Part shown: positions 42,468 to 51,803 of the stretch, piece by piece
Layout: every line of letters starts with the position of its first letter
Numbering within the stretch: position 1 is the stretch's first letter
Assembly (NCBI GenBank): GCA_031216755.1
Contig: JARUHG010000002.1
Location: 492,994-556,993 of the forward strand
Length of the DNA: 64,000 bases
DNA from: Lysobacter arvi
GTDB lineage: Bacteria; Pseudomonadota; Gammaproteobacteria; Xanthomonadales; Xanthomonadaceae
Reading direction: 5' to 3'
Position numbers and translations under genes: made by a program
The notes under the pieces: model-generated
Seen by the model: the letters and a program-made list of their open reading frames with translations, nothing else
Databases searched by the model: none
Told to the model about the DNA's origin: nothing

Positions 42468-42566
42468 GATCAGTCGAACGCCGCCGCGTATCCCGTGTTG
42501 ACCATCTTCTGTTGCAGCACAGGTCGACGACTTTCAGATTGCGGGCGACCGTGCTGGCGGGTGGCG
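42468..42566 (-). pseudogene. Degenerate copy of the 3' end of suhB
   Basis: About 99 bases match the last part of suhB (43325-43420) in the same orientation, by eye at roughly 85% identity with small indels. On the minus strand the remnant reads RNLKVVDL, where suhB has GNLKVADL, then loses frame. It is far too short to be functional. The two copies form direct repeats 857 bases apart. Confidence 0.8.
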
Positions 42567-42600
42567 GTACCGCGCGCTTCGAGTACGATTTCCGCGCGCG

Positions 42601-42760
42601 ATGGCCGATGGCCGCAGCGCGATGATGTCGGTCAGCGATGCGAACCTCGACCAAGTGTCGCGCCTGCTGCGGGCGATCGCGCGCGGCGACCTGACGGCCC
42701 GCATGCAAGGCGGTTTCCATGGCGTTTTCGCCCGCATGCGCGACGAATGTGCGACAGGGC
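42601..42760 (+). pseudogene. Fragment of a methyl-accepting chemotaxis protein
   Basis: From 42601 the frame reads SDANLDQVSRLLRAIARGD and then LTARMQGGFHGVFARMRDE. This resembles the HAMP or linker part of xanthomonad chemoreceptors (L-x-A-I-A-R-G-D-L-T-x-R). No signalling domain follows. The fragment lies between the suhB remnant and the monooxygenase gene. Confidence 0.5.
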
Positions 42761-42818
42761 CGGAAACGCAAGGCGCAACTGCGGGAGAATCGGACGATCC
42801 CTGCCCACGGAGTTCCGC

Positions 42819-43145
42819 ATGGCCAACGACGATCTGGTGTTCTACGTGAAGTTGTACGTGAAGCCCGAATGCGTGGACGAATGGCGCCGCGCCTTCGACG
42901 CGATCGTGCAGGCGATGTCGCAGGAGCCCGAGTTCGTCGCGTGCTACGCGCACCGCGACGCGAACGATCCGAACCAGTTCACGCTCTACGAGCGCTGGGC
43001 CGAGTCGAGCGTGGAATCCTTCCTGCGCAACCAGATGAAGCCGTATCGCGTGGAATACGACGCGGCGATCCAGCCGATGCTGCAGCGTCCGCGCGAACCG
43101 CAAGTGCTGCTGCCCATCGGGGCGTGGTTCGGCTCGCACGGCTGA
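42819..43145 (+). CDS. ABM-family (putative quinol monooxygenase) protein
   Basis: 108 residues; CGGAG precedes the ATG at 42819. VFYVKLYVKPECVDEWRRAFDAIVQAMSQEPEFVACYAHRD and NQFTLYERWAESSVESFLRNQ show the small ferredoxin-like ABM fold. Members oxidise quinols or aromatics or have no known substrate. The gene lies between the two copies of the suhB 3' end, so it may have arrived with the event that duplicated it. A terminator follows. Confidence 0.85.
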   Translation: MANDDLVFYVKLYVKPECVDEWRRAFDAIVQAMSQEPEFVACYAHRDANDPNQFTLYERWAESSVESFLRNQMKPYRVEYDAAIQPMLQRPREPQVLLPIGAWFGSHG

Positions 43146-43272
43146 TGCCGGGCGTCGCGACGCGATTCCACCGCGTTGCGGCAACACCGTCTGCAGCTTG
43201 AGGTCCTGTAACCCGGAGAGCTAAGCGCGCCGGTGGCCATGTCGCCGTCGCGCCCATCCCGATCCGCCGGCA

Positions 43273-43300
43273 ACAAAAAAGCCGCGCAAGGCGCGGCCTT
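43273..43300 (-). terminator. Terminator shared by suhB and the ABM gene
   Basis: GCCGCGC-AAG-GCGCGGC (43281-43297) is preceded on the plus strand by a run of A, so on the minus strand it is a strong hairpin followed by TTTTTTG for suhB. On the plus strand only CTTT follows, so it is weaker there. Confidence 0.85.
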
Positions 43301-43326
43301 TCCGTCGATGCGGTACCCGCGTGCGA

Positions 43327-44145
43327 TCAGTCGAACGCCGCGGCGTATCCCGTGTTGACGATCTTCTGCTGCAGCAGGTCGGCGACCTTCAGATTGCCGG
43401 CGACGAGCTGGCGCGTGGCGAGACCGCGGTTGTCCATCGGGCCGGTGGTGCGGCCGCGGAAGTCGCTCACCTTGCCGCCCGCCTCGCGCACCAGCAGCAC
43501 GCCGGCGGCGATGTCCCACGGCTTCACGCCGGCTTCGAAGTACGCGTCGGCGCGGCCGCACGCGACGTACGCCAGGTCCAGCGCGGCCGATCCGGTGCGG
43601 CGGATGTCCTCCGCCTCCAGCAGCAGGTTGTCGATGCACTTGAGCTGCGCGGACACGCGCTCGCGCTCGCGCGGCGGGAAGCCGGTCAGCACCATCGCGC
43701 CGTTGAGGTCCTTGCGGTCGGTCACGCGGATGCGGCGCTCGTTGAGCGTCGCGCCGCTGCCGCGGCTGGCGGTGAACAGGTCGTTGCGCAGCGGGTCGAA
43801 GATGACGGCGTGGATCGGCTCGCCGTTCTCCACCAGCGCGATCGACACGCAGAAGTGCGGGATGCCGTGCAGGTAGTTGCTGGTGCCGTCGAGCGGATCG
43901 ATCACCCAGGTGAAGCGGTTGTGGCCGATCGAGCCGGTTTCCTCGCCCAGGATCGCGTAATCGGGCGTGGAGCGGCGGAATTCCTTGATGATCTCCTTCT
44001 CCGCCAGGCCGTCGACTTCGCTGGCGTAGTCCATGCGGTCCTTCTCGACCACGTTCAGGGCGTCGAGCTTGTTCATGTGGCGAAGCAGGACGTTGCCGGC
44101 GGAGCGGGCGGCCTTGACCATGAGGGTGACGGCGGGTTTCTGCAT
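43327..44145 (-). CDS. suhB: Inositol monophosphatase SuhB
   Basis: 272 residues from the ATG at 44145 ([20 protein letters not shown]). Metal site motifs are [20 protein letters not shown], and the C-terminal [17 protein letters not shown]. In bacteria SuhB dephosphorylates inositol-1-phosphate in vitro and also acts in ribosomal RNA transcription complexes. It is divergent from trmJ, as in many gammaproteobacteria. A decayed copy of its last 100 bases lies 857 bases downstream. Confidence 0.95.
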   Translation of the reverse strand: MQKPAVTLMVKAARSAGNVLLRHMNKLDALNVVEKDRMDYASEVDGLAEKEIIKEFRRSTPDYAILGEETGSIGHNRFTWVIDPLDGTSNYLHGIPHFCVSIALVENGEPIHAVIFDPLRNDLFTASRGSGATLNERRIRVTDRKDLNGAMVLTGFPPRERERVSAQLKCIDNLLLEAEDIRRTGSAALDLAYVACGRADAYFEAGVKPWDIAAGVLLVREAGGKVSDFRGRTTGPMDNRGLATRQLVAGNLKVADLLQQKIVNTGYAAAFD

Positions 44146-44248
44146 GGGTGAGGCGCCTCGTTCGGGGGACGGGGAGAGGATGGACTGGCGGGGGTGAAAG
44201 AGCGTCGCCGGCGCTGCGGCCGGGGCGCGGAGTTTACCATTGCCGGCC

Positions 44249-45043
44249 ATGAGTTCCGAATCGAAGACCGTGAATCCTTCCCATCCGCTCGCGCAGCGCC
44301 TGCGCATCGTCCTCGTCGGCACCCAGCACCCCGGCAACATGGGCTCGGCCGCGCGGGCGATGAAGACCATGGGCCTGATCCGCCTGGTCCTGGTCGCGCC
44401 GGAAAAGGCGCCCAACGCCGAGTCGTACGCCCTGGCCGCCGGCGCCGACGACGTCCTCGGCGAGGCCCGCACCTGCGAGACGCTGGCCGAAGCCGTCGCC
44501 GACTGCCGCCTCGTCCTGGGCTGCACCGCCCGCAGCCGGCGGGTCCAGCTGGAGGAGCTGATGCCCCGCGACGCCGCCGCGCGCAGCGTCGCGCAGGCCG
44601 CTGGCGGGTCCGAGGTCGCGCTGGTCTTCGGCCGCGAACGCACCGGCCTGACCAACGACGAGCTGCAGCTGTGCCACGCGTCGGTCCACATCCCGGCCAA
44701 TCCGGACTACAGCTCGTTGAACCTCGCCGCCGCGGTGCAGGTGCTCAGTTACGAGCTGCGCCTGGCACTGCTGCAAGCCGGGTCGGACGGAGCCGAGCCC
44801 GCGGGCAGCGACGATCCCCGCGACCTGCCGGCCTCGCACGAACAGATGGAGGGATTCTTCGCGCAGCTGGCCGAGACGCTGGACGCGATCGACTTCCACA
44901 AGGGCCGCGCGCCCGACTCGGCGATGCGCAAGCTGCGACGGCTGTACCTGCGTGCCGGCCTGGACGCGCGCGAGGTGCGGATCCTGCGCGGCATCCTGGC
45001 CGACACGCAGCGCATGGCGATGCTCGCCGGGTCAAAACGCTGA
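44249..45043 (+). CDS. trmJ: tRNA (cytidine/uridine-2'-O)-methyltransferase TrmJ
   Basis: 264 residues from the ATG at 44249; a TTG at 44240 could add three residues. It methylates the 2'-OH of residue 32 in tRNA. The SPOUT knot motifs are [42 protein letters not shown], and [24 protein letters not shown]. The C-terminal extension (about residues 165-264) is typical for TrmJ. It is divergent from suhB with a gap of about 100 bases. Confidence 0.94.
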   Translation: MSSESKTVNPSHPLAQRLRIVLVGTQHPGNMGSAARAMKTMGLIRLVLVAPEKAPNAESYALAAGADDVLGEARTCETLAEAVADCRLVLGCTARSRRVQLEELMPRDAAARSVAQAAGGSEVALVFGRERTGLTNDELQLCHASVHIPANPDYSSLNLAAAVQVLSYELRLALLQAGSDGAEPAGSDDPRDLPASHEQMEGFFAQLAETLDAIDFHKGRAPDSAMRKLRRLYLRAGLDAREVRILRGILADTQRMAMLAGSKR

Positions 45044-45051
45044 TCTGCTGA

Positions 45052-45080
45052 CGGCCCGACGGTTTGCCGTTTCGGGCCGG
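45052..45080 (+). terminator. Hairpin after trmJ
   Basis: CGGCCCGA pairs with TCGGGCCG around CGGTTTGCCGTT. It lies just past the stop. There is no T run, so termination is inferred. Confidence 0.4.
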
Positions 45081-45128
45081 ACTCCTTTCGATTACGCTGC
45101 GTGGCGGCATCCCGATGGGTCGTCGTTC

Positions 45129-46058
45129 TTGATCGCCAGCCTGCGTAATACCGCCCTGCTGACCCTGTGCATGCTGGCCATGGCCGCCGCCCCGCTTTCG
45201 GCGATGGCGGGGAACGACGCGGGCGTGCTGGTGCTCGGTCGCATCAGCGACGATCCCAAGAAGCACTACGAGCAACTCAAGCCGCTGCTGGATTACGTGG
45301 TGCCGCGGCTGGCCGACGTGGGCATCCGCGAAGGCCGCATCCTGATGGCCAAGGACACGCAGCAGATGGCCAGCTACCTGCGCCGCGGCCGCGTCGACTG
45401 GGTCACCGAGACCACCGGCACCGCGATGCTGCTGCGCCAGCGCGCAGGCGCGCAGCCTGTGCTGCTGACCGAACGCGACGGCGTAAGCCACTACCACAGC
45501 GTCTTCTTCGCGCGCCGCGACAGCGGGCTGTCGTCGCTCGACGACCTGCGCGGCCACAGCATCGCGTTCCAGCGGCCCAATTCGACCAGCGCCTACTTCG
45601 TGCCAGCGGCCGAGCTGCTGGGTCGCGGCTTCTCGCTCGAGATCCTCCTGTCGCCGGAAGACCGCATCGAGCGCGACGAGGTCGGCTACCTCTTCGCCTG
45701 GTCGGAGCTGAACATCTCGACCTGGGTGCACAAGGGCCTGGCCGACGCCGGCGTGATGAGCAACCTCGACTGGGCCAATCCGCACCGCATGCCGCCGTCG
45801 TTCCGCGACGACCTGATGGTCATCGGCAAGACCGTCGACTACCCGCGCGCAGTGGAAATGGTGCGCGAAGGCCTCGATCCACGCGTCGAGGCGCGCCTTC
45901 GCGAAGTGCTGATCGACGCTGCCGGCGACCCCGAGGCGGGCGACGCGCTGCTGCGCTTTTTCAACACCACGCGTTTCATGCCGGTGGACGAGCAATCGCG
46001 CAAGGCGCTGGACCGCATCTCCGAGGGCGTGGCCCGCGTGCGCGCGGAGGTCGAATGA
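45129..46058 (+). CDS. PhnD-like periplasmic binding protein
   Basis: 309 residues from a TTG at 45129; this start gives a signal peptide ending SAMAGND, but no good ribosome binding site is visible and the start is uncertain. The body is the PhnD-type (PBP2) fold: VLVLGRISDDPKKHYEQLKPLLDYVVPRL, DWVTETTGTAMLLRQRAG, YHSVFFARRDSGLSSLDDLRGHSIAFQRPNSTSAYFVPAAEL, and AGVMSNLDW. Classical PhnD binds phosphonates for an ABC transporter, but no transporter is present. It overlaps the GGDEF-EAL gene by four bases, so it probably acts as a sensor partner rather than for uptake. Confidence 0.85.
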   Translation: MIASLRNTALLTLCMLAMAAAPLSAMAGNDAGVLVLGRISDDPKKHYEQLKPLLDYVVPRLADVGIREGRILMAKDTQQMASYLRRGRVDWVTETTGTAMLLRQRAGAQPVLLTERDGVSHYHSVFFARRDSGLSSLDDLRGHSIAFQRPNSTSAYFVPAAELLGRGFSLEILLSPEDRIERDEVGYLFAWSELNISTWVHKGLADAGVMSNLDWANPHRMPPSFRDDLMVIGKTVDYPRAVEMVREGLDPRVEARLREVLIDAAGDPEAGDALLRFFNTTRFMPVDEQSRKALDRISEGVARVRAEVE

Positions 46059-48181
46059 AGCTGCGCATGGGGTTGCAGGCGCGCTTCCTCGCCCTGATGG
46101 GCGTGGCCATGCTGGTGGTGCTCGCGCTGGTCGCCCTGCTGCTCAACCGGCAGGAACAGATGCGCCGCGAGGTCGAGGGCGTCAGCCGCCAGGCGATGCG
46201 CACGATGATCGGGCAGAGCCTGCGTCGCCAGGGCGAAGTGGCCGTCACCCAGCTCGCGGCGGCGCTGACCAACCCCTTGTACTACTCGGACCTCGACGCC
46301 GTCGGCGCACTGGCGCGTTCCACCCTGGCCGCGCCGGACGTGCGTTACGTGATCGTGTACGACGAGGACGGCAGGGTCGTGCACGACGGCAGCGAGGACA
46401 TCGCGCCGTACGGCCGCCGCATGGACGATGCGATGGCGAAGGAGGTCATCGCCTCGACCGCGCTGCACACCCAGTTCGACGAGCGCGTCATGGACGTGTC
46501 GATGCCGATCCTGATCGGCCAGCAGCGCGTCGGCGGCGTGCGCATCGGCTACGACATGCAGGCGATGCGGCGGCTGCAGGAGCAGTCCGTGGACACGCTG
46601 CGGTCGCGGCTGGACACGCTCGGCCAGCGGCACGTGATCTGGATCGGGCTGCTCGGCGTGGGGCTGCTGGTGTTCGGCGCGCTGTCGCTGTGGTTGATCC
46701 AGCGACTGCTGGTGCGCCCGATCCGGCGCCTGGCCGAATCGGCGCAGGAAATCGAGGCCGGCCACTTCGACACCACCACCCCGGTCGACGGCCGCAACGA
46801 CGAGGTCGGCGACCTGATGCGCGCGTTCGATCGCATGAGCCGCAGCCTCGCGCGCCACGATCGCGAAATCCGCCGCATGGCCTATACCGATGCGTTGACC
46901 GGACTGGCCAACCGGCTCGCGTTCCGCGAAGTGCTGGACGAACGCCTCGGGCAGAGCGACGGCCGCCAGCTCGCGCTGCTGTTCGCCGACATCGACGACT
47001 TCAAGCGCGTGAACGACACGCTCGGCCACGATGCCGGCGACGACGTGCTGCTCGAATGCGCGCACCGCATCGAGCGGGCGGTCGCGCGGGTGGGCGGCGA
47101 GGATGCGCTGCTGGCCCGCTTCGGCGGCGACGAATTCGTGATCCTCGTGCAAGGCAACGACGATCCGCACGACGAGGTGCGCACGCTGGCGACACGCCTG
47201 GCCGAAGCGCTGGTGGTCGACCTGGGCGCGCCGGTGGACGTGCAGGGGCGGCAGGTGTTCCTGGGCACGTCGATCGGCATCACGCTCTTCCCCGAGGACG
47301 CCGCCAGCGGCACCACGCTGATGAAGAACGGCGACATCGCCATGTACCAGGCGAAGGTCGCCGGCAAGAACTGCTTCCGCTTCTACAGTCGCGCGATGAA
47401 CCAGGCGGTGGAGCGTCGCGTCCATCTGGAGCAGGAGCTGCGCGGCGCGTGGGATCGCGGCGAATTGAGCCTGGTCTACCAGCCCGTCTTCCGCCTGGTC
47501 GACGGCGCGATGATCGGTGCCGAGGCGCTGCTGCGCTGGCGTCATCCGGAACTGGGCTTCGTCGCGCCGTCGGTGTTCATCGACGTGGCCGAACAGAGCG
47601 GCCTGATCGAAGTGCTCGGTCCGCAGGTGCTGCACGCGGCGTGTTCCGACGCGGTGGCGTGGCAGAAGGCGCGCAAGGATCGCGAACCGCTGTTCGTCGC
47701 GGTGAACGTGTCGCCGCGCCAGTTACGCAGCGGCGATCTGCCCGAGGTCGTGGCGGCGTGCCTGCGCGACACGGGCCTCGCCGCCGACCTGCTGCATCTG
47801 GAGCTCACCGAGACGGCCGTCATCGGCGACGAACTGCACGCGAGCGCGCTGCTCTCGGAACTGCGCGGCATGGGCGTGCGCGTGTGGCTGGACGACTTCG
47901 GCACCGGCTTCTCCGGCCTCAGCCACCTGCGCCGCGTGCCGGTCGACGGCGTGAAGATCGACCGCAGTTTCGTCGCCGACGTGCTGCGCGATCCGGACGA
48001 TCTCGCGCTGACCACCGCGATCATCGCCATGGCGCATTCGCTGGGCATCCTGGTCGTCGCCGAAGGCGTGGAGAAGGAAGGCCAGTATTCGATCCTGCGC
48101 GAACGCGGATGCGATTTCGCGCAGGGCTACTGGCTGGGGCATCCGGTGACGGTGGAGGAGTTCCTGCAGTTGCGCGCGTGA
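46055..48181 (+). CDS. Membrane GGDEF-EAL protein (c-di-GMP cyclase/phosphodiesterase)
   Basis: 708 residues. A transmembrane segment (about 9-29) is followed by a periplasmic sensor domain (30-185), a second transmembrane segment (about 190-212), HAMP (LVRPIRRLAESAQEIEAGHFD), GGDEF (residues 357-361 intact, with DIDDFKRVNDTLGH) and EAL (E490-A-L492 intact; DDFGTGFSGLSHL and VKIDRSF). Both catalytic sites appear functional, so it can make or break c-di-GMP; which dominates is unknown. Coupling to the upstream binding-protein gene suggests that the periplasmic protein reports a ligand to the sensor domain. Confidence 0.93.
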   Translation: MKLRMGLQARFLALMGVAMLVVLALVALLLNRQEQMRREVEGVSRQAMRTMIGQSLRRQGEVAVTQLAAALTNPLYYSDLDAVGALARSTLAAPDVRYVIVYDEDGRVVHDGSEDIAPYGRRMDDAMAKEVIASTALHTQFDERVMDVSMPILIGQQRVGGVRIGYDMQAMRRLQEQSVDTLRSRLDTLGQRHVIWIGLLGVGLLVFGALSLWLIQRLLVRPIRRLAESAQEIEAGHFDTTTPVDGRNDEVGDLMRAFDRMSRSLARHDREIRRMAYTDALTGLANRLAFREVLDERLGQSDGRQLALLFADIDDFKRVNDTLGHDAGDDVLLECAHRIERAVARVGGEDALLARFGGDEFVILVQGNDDPHDEVRTLATRLAEALVVDLGAPVDVQGRQVFLGTSIGITLFPEDAASGTTLMKNGDIAMYQAKVAGKNCFRFYSRAMNQAVERRVHLEQELRGAWDRGELSLVYQPVFRLVDGAMIGAEALLRWRHPELGFVAPSVFIDVAEQSGLIEVLGPQVLHAACSDAVAWQKARKDREPLFVAVNVSPRQLRSGDLPEVVAACLRDTGLAADLLHLELTETAVIGDELHASALLSELRGMGVRVWLDDFGTGFSGLSHLRRVPVDGVKIDRSFVADVLRDPDDLALTTAIIAMAHSLGILVVAEGVEKEGQYSILRERGCDFAQGYWLGHPVTVEEFLQLRA

Positions 48182-48189
48182 AATGTCGC

Positions 48190-48345
48190 CGCGTTCAGCC
48201 CTCTCCCAACGGGAGAGGGGTTGGGTTGAGGGGCAACGAAGCCGCAGTGGTGAGCGGGCCGTGCCATACAGCGGTGCGCTGCTGCTTGGCGTCTCGAACG
48301 CAGAAGCGAAATGGATTCCAGCTTCCGCTGGAATGACGACGACAC
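48190..48345 (+). repeat. Single copy of the dispersed two-hairpin repeat
   Basis: CCTCTCCCAACGGGAGAGG with TTGGG at 48199-48228 and ATTCCAGCTTCCGCTGGAAT at about 48313-48332, in the same orientation as array A. A related CGGCCTTCGCCGGGATGACC segment follows near 48390. Confidence 0.75.
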
Positions 48346-48429
48346 TGCGCATCGTCGATGCAGTGCCCAAGCGTTACGGGCCTGGCTCCCGGCCTTCGCC
48401 GGGATGACCGGTGGGAGTGGCGACGCTCC

Positions 48430-48729
48430 TCAAAAATCGAACAACTCGCCCAGCAGATTTTTCTTCTTCTTGTACTTGTAGTCGGACTTGTAGTGCCCCG
48501 ACTTGTACTCATCCGAGTGCCCATGAGTGCGCGGCTGCTCGCGCATCGGCGGCGGAGGCGGTGCAGCCTGCGCGCGCGACGGCGGCGCGTCGACGGACGC
48601 GCGTTCGATCAGCTTGTCGAGTTCGCCGCGATCCAGCCAGACGCCGCGGCATTGCGGGCAGTAGTCGATTTCGATGCCCTGGCGGTCGGTCATCGCCAGT
48701 TTGACGTCACGGCAGACGGGACAATCCAT
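48430..48729 (-). CDS. TFIIB-type zinc-ribbon protein
   Basis: 99 residues. The N-terminal zinc ribbon has two C-x2-C pairs (MDCPVCRDV and YCPQCRGVWLDRGEL). A Pro-rich linker follows, then a His/Tyr/Lys tail (SGHYKSDYKYKKKK) ending LLGELFDF. Proteins of this kind are common and mostly uncharacterised; the ribbon suggests nucleic acid or protein contact. It precedes the PHB depolymerase gene's stop on the same strand, with a gap of 54 bases. Confidence 0.88.
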   Translation of the reverse strand: MDCPVCRDVKLAMTDRQGIEIDYCPQCRGVWLDRGELDKLIERASVDAPPSRAQAAPPPPPMREQPRTHGHSDEYKSGHYKSDYKYKKKKNLLGELFDF

Positions 48730-48783
48730 GCGGGGTTCCTCGCGTCGGGGGAACCCATGTTCTCAGGGCGCGCGGGCCCGGAG

Positions 48784-50049
48784 TCAACCCGCTTGCGGAA
48801 CGCCTCGTTCAGCATGGCGTGCGATGAAATCGCGCACCTGCGGGTACACCTGCGTGCGCCAGCGGCGCCCGCTGAAGATCCCGTAGTGGCCCGCGCCTTC
48901 CACGGTGAGGTGCTCGCGCTGGTCCTCGGCGATGCCCGTGCACAGCGTATGCGCGGCGCGGGTCTGGCCCTGGCCGGAGATGTCGTCCAGCTCGCCTTCG
49001 ATGGTGAGCAGGGCAGTGCGCTGGATCTTCGACGGATCCACGCGCTCCCCGCGCACGTCCCACTCGCCGCGCGGCAGCAGGTGGTCCTGGAAGACGACGC
49101 GCACCGTCTGCAGGTAGTACTCGGCCGGCATGTCGAGCACGGCGTTGTATTCGTCGTAGAAGCGGCGATGCGCGGCGGCATCGTCCAGGTCGCCCTTCAC
49201 CAGGTGCATGTAGAAATCCCAATGCGACTGGAAATGGCGTTCGGGATTCATCGCGACGAAGCCACCGTGCTGCAGGAAACCCGGATACACGCGGCGACCG
49301 TGCCCCGGGTAGTTCGCCGGAACGTGCTGGATCAGGTTGTCCTCGAACCACGACAGCGGCTCGTGCGTGGCGAGGTCGTTGACCTTCGTCGGGTTCTGCC
49401 GCGTGTCGATCGGCCCTCCCATCATGACCATCGAACGCGGGGTGGTCTCGCCGCGCGCGGCCATGAGCGAGATCGCCGCCAGCACGGGCACGGTCGGCTG
49501 GCACACGCTGACCACGTGCAGCGTGTCGGCGCCGATCTGGCGGATGAAGTCCTGCACGTACGCGATGTAATCGTCGAGCGAGAACGCGCCTTCGCCCACC
49601 GGCACCATGCGCGCGTCGACCCAGTCGGTGATGTAGACCTTGTGGTCGCGCAGCAGCGTGCGCACGGTATCGCGCAGCAGCGTGGCGTGATGGCCCGAGA
49701 GCGGCGCGACCACCAGCACCGGCGGGTCGTCCTTGAGGTCGCGCAGGTTGCCGGCGTCGTCGGCGTAGCGCTTGAAGCGCAGCAGGCGGCAGAACGGCTT
49801 GCGCGCCATCTCGCGCTCGATCACCGGGTACACCGTCCCGTCGATGTCGATGGAATGGATGCCGAACTCGGGCTTCTCGTAATCCTTGCCGATGCGATAC
49901 AGCAGTTCGCAGCCCGCCGCGGTCTGCGCGGCGCCCGGCAGCGACGACAGCCAGCCGCCCTGCTGGCCGAACATCTTGGCGCAGGCCTCGGCCCAGTACG
50001 TCATCGGGGCCATCCACGCGCGGCCCAGCTCGTGCATCTGGTAGAGCAT
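48784..50049 (-). CDS. phaZ: Intracellular polyhydroxyalkanoate depolymerase (PhaZ-type)
   Basis: 421 residues from the ATG at 50049 (MLYQMHELGRAWMAPMTYWAE), the usual family start; an ATG at 50103 would add 18 residues. PhaZ breaks stored poly(3-hydroxybutyrate) granules. The nucleophile is a Cys in the lipase-box-like VCQP, at residue 183, as in classic intracellular PhaZ. RTLLRDHKVYITDWVDARMVP and GAGHYGIFSGRRWR (catalytic His) are other family motifs. No PHB synthase gene is in the window. Confidence 0.9.
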   Translation of the reverse strand: MLYQMHELGRAWMAPMTYWAEACAKMFGQQGGWLSSLPGAAQTAAGCELLYRIGKDYEKPEFGIHSIDIDGTVYPVIEREMARKPFCRLLRFKRYADDAGNLRDLKDDPPVLVVAPLSGHHATLLRDTVRTLLRDHKVYITDWVDARMVPVGEGAFSLDDYIAYVQDFIRQIGADTLHVVSVCQPTVPVLAAISLMAARGETTPRSMVMMGGPIDTRQNPTKVNDLATHEPLSWFEDNLIQHVPANYPGHGRRVYPGFLQHGGFVAMNPERHFQSHWDFYMHLVKGDLDDAAAHRRFYDEYNAVLDMPAEYYLQTVRVVFQDHLLPRGEWDVRGERVDPSKIQRTALLTIEGELDDISGQGQTRAAHTLCTGIAEDQREHLTVEGAGHYGIFSGRRWRTQVYPQVRDFIARHAERGVPQAG

Positions 50050-50146
50050 CGGTTCGAATCCGGTGGCGGGCCCGGAGGCGGGCCGCATGCTGCGTCGCAG
50101 CATAACGGAACAGTCCGGGCGACGGGTTAACGGGCGGCGGCGCGGT

Positions 50147-50755
50147 TCAGGCGGGGCGCTCCAGGGCGACCAGGCGGTCGGCCAGCGCCGGCGACAGCCA
50201 CAGATGCGAGCCCAGCGGCAGGAAACCCGCCTTCGCGAAGCGCTGCCGGTAGAAGCGCGCCGGCCGCGGGTGGAAGCCCACGTCGTCGCCGTCGGTCTCG
50301 TCCTCTCCGGTGAAGGTCTCCAGGAACGCCACCCCGCCGCACAGCTCCGCCAGCCCCGGGAGACCCCGGTCGAGTTCGCGTGCCTCCAGGTAGTGCATGA
50401 CGTCGCTGCAGACCAGCAGGTCGACCGGCGGGCATGGCCGCAACTGGGCGAAGTCGGCGAAGCGCGCGAAGTGCACGTTCCGCCGCGCACCGAAGCGACG
50501 CACCGCGTATTCGCTGCTATCGAAACCCAGGTAGGAGGCCTTCGGCCGCAGCTTCAGCAGTGGCGCGCGCCAGGCGCCTTCGCCGCAACCGATGTCGAGC
50601 ACGGTTCGGATCGGGCGTTCGAGGTGGTATTCGGCCGTGGCGACGGCGAGCGCGACCTTGCGTGCGAGCCGCGTGGCGCTGCCGACCGCGTGGTCCTTCT
50701 TCGAGGATTCGCGGTACCAGCGTTCGAAGTAAGCCTGGTCGTAGTGTTTGGTCAT
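50147..50755 (-). CDS. SAM-dependent methyltransferase
   Basis: 202 residues from the ATG at 50755. Motif I is TVLDIGCGEGAWRAPLL, with YLGFDSSEYAVRRF (motif II) and DLLVCSDVMHYLEARELDRGL (motifs III/IV). The class I methyltransferase fold is clear; the substrate is not. The start MTKHYDQAYFERWYRES is typical of small methylases. Upstream of it lies a kilobase of repeats and then the divergent HemJ-like gene. Confidence 0.82.
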   Translation of the reverse strand: MTKHYDQAYFERWYRESSKKDHAVGSATRLARKVALAVATAEYHLERPIRTVLDIGCGEGAWRAPLLKLRPKASYLGFDSSEYAVRRFGARRNVHFARFADFAQLRPCPPVDLLVCSDVMHYLEARELDRGLPGLAELCGGVAFLETFTGEDETDGDDVGFHPRPARFYRQRFAKAGFLPLGSHLWLSPALADRLVALERPA

Positions 50756-50938
50756 GCCGCGATTGTACGAGGCGGCCGGCAGGGCTGGCCGGCGCGGGCA
50801 GGGAGGCGCGGTGCGCGTCGTTCGTCGTTCGTCGATGCCGCTTTGCCGTCGTCGTTCGTCGGCTACAGCGTTGGACGGTGAAGCAGGGAAGCCGGGCTCC
50901 GTAGCGCACGGCGCTTCGTCACCGGCAAACCATATCCC

Positions 50939-51660
50939 CGTCATTCCAGCGCAAGCTGGAATCCATTTTGATCTCGTCTTTTCGAAACGACGTGCATCGC
51001 AAGCACGAGCGTGATCGCACGTCCCGGCCCTCACCCCAACCCCTCTCCCGGTGGGAGAGGGGCTTGAGCATCGTCATTCCAGCGGAAGCTGGAATCCATT
51101 TTGATCTTCGGCTTTCCAAAGGGGCGTACATCGCAAGCACGAGCGTGATCGCGTGTCCCGACCCTCACCCCAACCCCTCTCCCGGTGGGAGAGGGGCTTA
51201 AGCATCGTCATTCCAGCGGAAGCTGGAATCCATTTTGATCTTCGGCTTTCAAAGGGGCGTACATCGCAAGTACGAGCGTGATCGCGTGCGCCGGCCCTCA
51301 CCCCAACCCCTCTCCCGCAGGGAGAGGGGCTTGAGCATCGTCATTCCAGCGGAAGCTGGAATCCATTTTGATCTTCGGCTTTCAAAGGGCGCGTGCATCG
51401 CAAGTACGAGCGTGATCGCGCGCCCCGACCCTCACCCCAACCCCTCTCCCGGTGGGAGAGGGGCTTAAGCATCGTCATTCCAGCGAAAGCTGGAATCCAT
51501 TTTGATCTTCGGCTTTCAAAGGGCGCGTACATCGCAAGCACGAGCGTGATCGCACGCCCCGGCCCTCACCCCAACCCCTCTCCCGCGGGGAGAGGGGCTT
51601 GAGCCCCGTCATTCCAGCGAAAGCTGGAATCCATTTCGATCTTCGCCTTTTCGAAACGAC
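50939..51660 (-). repeat. Tandem array C: six hairpin units, period 133-134
   Basis: Six copies of TCATTCCAGCG start at 50941, 51074, 51208, 51341, 51475 and 51609, so the period is 133 or 134. Each unit has the ATTCCAGC/GCTGGAAT hairpin, GATCTTCGGCTTT, a GCAAGCACGAGCGTGATCGC segment, CCCTCACCCCAACCCC and the CTCTCCC/GGGAGAG hairpin. It is the reverse of array A. It fills most of the gap 50756-51803 between two divergently read genes; the flanks hold no gene I recognise. Confidence 0.92.
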
Positions 51661-51803
51661 GTGCATCGAACGCACGAGCATGATCGCGTCTTGACTCAGT
51701 CAGCGCGAGAAGGGCTGGGCGCTCGAGCGCGCGTCGATACAGGCAGCAGCGCCGCTGTGCAATCCTATGCACCGTTTGCGACGTCGTTTCCGCCGAGGAC
51801 CCC

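Noticed and set aside
45060..45128. ATG or GTG start for the PhnD-like gene at 45101 or 45115
   Set aside because: Both are out of frame with the signal peptide and protein body; the TTG at 45129 is the only start in frame that gives a signal sequence.
50919..51681. Possible CRISPR array at the regular repeats
   Set aside because: The period is about 133 bases and whole units are conserved, with no short repeat/unique spacer pattern and no cas genes nearby.
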